From: JALYXS01 sp051003795
Lineage (GTDB): Bacteria; Acidobacteriota; Terriglobia; Bryobacterales; Bryobacteraceae
Assembly (NCBI GenBank): GCA_051003795.1
Contig: JBPCKZ010000140.1
Location: 1-8,041 of the forward strand
Direction: 5' to 3'
Length of the DNA stretch: 8,041 nucleotides
Positions 6,771-8,041 of this stretch are shown one piece after another; position 1 is the first letter of the stretch, and each line of letters begins with the position of its first letter. The notes under the pieces are model-generated. The model made no database searches and was not told where the DNA came from. It worked only from the letters and a program-made list of their open reading frames with translations. Made by a program: the position numbers and the translations under genes.

Positions 6771-7932
6771 GGTACTCCTGAATTGCGTCTTCATTGAGGT
6801 CGAGGCCCAGCCCCGGCAAATCGGGCAGTACCACGAAGCCGTTCTCGATCGGAAACACCTGCTTGGTGCGGACGAGCTTCAGCGCGGGCGCCCATTGCTC
6901 TTCGGGCAGATTCGGGCCGCCGATGATCTCCTGCCAATCGCAATTGCCCATGGCGCACCCTGCCTGAATGTATCCGGCTAGGGCAAGCGAGCTCGTCCCG
7001 TGCTGGATGCACGGCACGCCGAAGCTTTCGGCGAGTACCGCGATTTTCCGCGCCATCCAGATCCCGCCGCAAATACGAGTGTCCGGCTGCAACACGTCAT
7101 AGGTCTTGTTGACGAGAAACCCGGTAAATTCGTAAGTGCTCTTGGCGAGTTCGCCGCCAGTGATCAGAATATCGACTTCGGCCGCCAAGCGCGCGGGTCC
7201 GAAAATATCATGGCCATCGAAAGGCTCTTCGAGCCAATAGGCATCGTGCTTCTCCAGGGCGCGGCAGACTTCGAGCGCCGTCGGATAATCCCACACCCAT
7301 CCGGGCCGCACGGCCGTGCGGTCGAGCATAATTTTGAAATCCGGCCCGACGGCCGCTCGCACCACGCCAACCATGTCGGCGTCGTCCAAGGGATGAGGGC
7401 GCCACGCCCGGACTTTCATCCCCGTGTATCCCGCTTCTTTCAACCGCACCGCGAATTTTGCCTGGGTCTCATACGGGACATGCGATTGGTCGAGCTTTCC
7501 CGGCCACACGGTCGTGCGATACACGCGCAGCTTATCTTTCGCGCCGCCCAGAAGCTTGGCGACGGGGCGATTAGCTATCCGGCCGATCGCGTCCCACATC
7601 GCGTGCTCCACGCCGGACCAGACTTGAACTCCCGATTCGCCGCGATTCATTTGAAGGCGGTTGATATGCCGATCCACCGCGAATAAGTCCTGGCCCACGA
7701 GTGTTGGCTTCACCCAGCTTTGGAGAATTTCTTGCGGGCAGCCGATGAACGCCGTCCCCATGACGCCCGCATCCGTGTGGACGCGGCTCACGGCGTAATC
7801 GAAATTCTGGAGCTCGGGGTCGCCCGAGCGCGGCAGGCGGATGCGGAATGATTCCACATCCGTGATCCGGACCCGCTTTGCTTCGGCCGCGAGGGCCGCA
7901 AGGGCAAGAAATGCGCGTCGTGTAAGTGGCAT
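6757..7932 (-). CDS. Mandelate racemase/muconate lactonizing-type enolase-superfamily protein with Tat leader (copy A)
   Basis: 391 residues, a full-length superfamily member and clear paralogue of copy B; they share long stretches such as GMKxRAWRPHP, YWLEEPF, DILITGGE, LPEEQWAP and EYRVRA/KYRVKE. The leader LTRRAFLALAALAAEA is a good but short twin-arginine signal. Catalytic positions are K173-x-R175, D204, E235, E261, D284 and H311, with the same 26/23/27 spacing as mandelate racemase. A metal-dependent enolisation of a carboxylate is therefore expected, with unknown substrate. Differences from copy B lie around residues 32-45 and 88-105 (capping domain, which decides specificity in this superfamily), so the two may handle different substrates. 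ATG at 7932 has a weak GAGAG site upstream. The palindromic repeat cluster begins only 26 bp before the start, so the promoter is either within it or beyond the window. Confidence 0.9.
   Translation of the reverse strand: MPLTRRAFLALAALAAEAKRVRITDVESFRIRLPRSGDPELQNFDYAVSRVHTDAGVMGTAFIGCPQEILQSWVKPTLVGQDLFAVDRHINRLQMNRGESGVQVWSGVEHAMWDAIGRIANRPVAKLLGGAKDKLRVYRTTVWPGKLDQSHVPYETQAKFAVRLKEAGYTGMKVRAWRPHPLDDADMVGVVRAAVGPDFKIMLDRTAVRPGWVWDYPTALEVCRALEKHDAYWLEEPFDGHDIFGPARLAAEVDILITGGELAKSTYEFTGFLVNKTYDVLQPDTRICGGIWMARKIAVLAESFGVPCIQHGTSSLALAGYIQAGCAMGNCDWQEIIGGPNLPEEQWAPALKLVRTKQVFPIENGFVVLPDLPGLGLDLNEDAIQEYRVRA
6775..6779 (-). promoter_or_regulatory. Shine-Dalgarno supporting the GTG start of enolase-type copy B
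   Basis: AGGAG on the minus strand (6779 to 6775) is followed by TACC and GTG at 6770. It lies inside the 3' end of copy A, so reinitiation after the copy A stop at 6757 is likely. The spacing of 4 nt is slightly short. Confidence 0.55.
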
Positions 7933-7957
7933 TTAGGTGCTCTCTAGTCTTTGTGGC

Positions 7958-8041
7958 GCGGGCACTCGTGCCTGCCGTGTCCACACTCGTGTGGACACAG
8001 GGTTTTTGCCGCTGGAAACAAGTGTCCACACGAGTGTGGAC
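7958..8041. repeat. Cluster of palindromes with a CAC-TC-GTG core (REP-like), truncated by the window end
   Basis: Three hairpin-forming units are visible. Unit 1 (7958-7975): arms GCGGGCAC and GTGCCTGC around TC, with one G-U pair. Unit 2 (7977-7998): arms GTGTCCACAC and GTGTGGACAC around TC, perfect. Unit 3 (8022-8041, incomplete): arm GTGTCCACAC, centre GA, then GTGTGGAC. It is unit 2 in inverted orientation, so units 2 and 3 also form a larger inverted repeat. The common core and non-coding location directly upstream of an operon fit a REP-type dispersed element; genome copy number cannot be judged here. Confidence 0.7.

Noticed and set aside
7000..7686. 228-codon open frame on the plus strand
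   Set aside because: It lies antisense to enolase copy A, shows no domain or signal, and is the kind of shadow frame expected in GC-rich coding DNA.
7977..8006. Hairpin followed by a short T run (GGTTTTTG) as an intrinsic terminator
   Set aside because: The hairpin centre is only 2 nt and the T run starts several bases after the stem; it fits better as part of the palindrome cluster.

Overview
The window looks like chromosomal DNA from an acidobacterium of the Solibacter/Bryobacter group. This rests on family content, not on a database search. The evidence is an SBBP-repeat beta-propeller protein ending in the Solibacter-type C-terminal domain (TIGR03437), an Uma2-family nuclease gene of the type abundant in these genomes, moderately high GC, and paired enolase-superfamily proteins with twin-arginine leaders.

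Layout. Bases 1-125 are the right end of an IS66-family insertion sequence: the last 24 codons of its transposase on the + strand, then a short tail ending in CGCTTAC, the family's terminal signature. The element sits inside the 3' end of the next gene. That gene (76-2241, minus) is a secreted SBBP beta-propeller protein whose last 15-16 codons are read from IS DNA. It forms a tight operon (ATGA overlap) with an upstream Tat-leader cupin gene (2238-2660, minus), which starts at TTG behind a consensus Shine-Dalgarno. A short divergent region separates this operon from plus-strand genes: a frameshifted Uma2 pseudogene (2729-3236), a small GlsB/YeaQ-type membrane protein (3367-3618), a strong hairpin (3640-3665), and a 618-residue secreted protein of unknown family (3703-5559). 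The last has a His...Cys arrangement suggestive of a permuted papain-like hydrolase. It converges, with an 8-bp gap, on two tandem minus-strand enolase-superfamily genes (5568-6770 and 6757-7932). These are paralogues, overlap slightly and are presumably co-transcribed. Just upstream of them, at the window end, is a cluster of short palindromes (7958-8041) sharing a CAC-TC-GTG core, which resembles a REP-type dispersed repeat.

How the genes work together. There are two likely operons: cupin then propeller, and enolase A (7932 start) then enolase B. Both enolase-type proteins keep the mandelate-racemase metal ligands and Asp-His dyad, with an Arg in place of the second Lys of the KxK motif. 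They may therefore act on related acid-sugar or other carboxylate substrates, perhaps outside the cytoplasm. No defence system, CRISPR array, tRNA or rRNA was seen. The least explained items are the 618-residue secreted protein, the exported enolase pair and the terminal palindrome cluster. The clearest event is the IS66 insertion that rewrote the C-terminus of the propeller protein.
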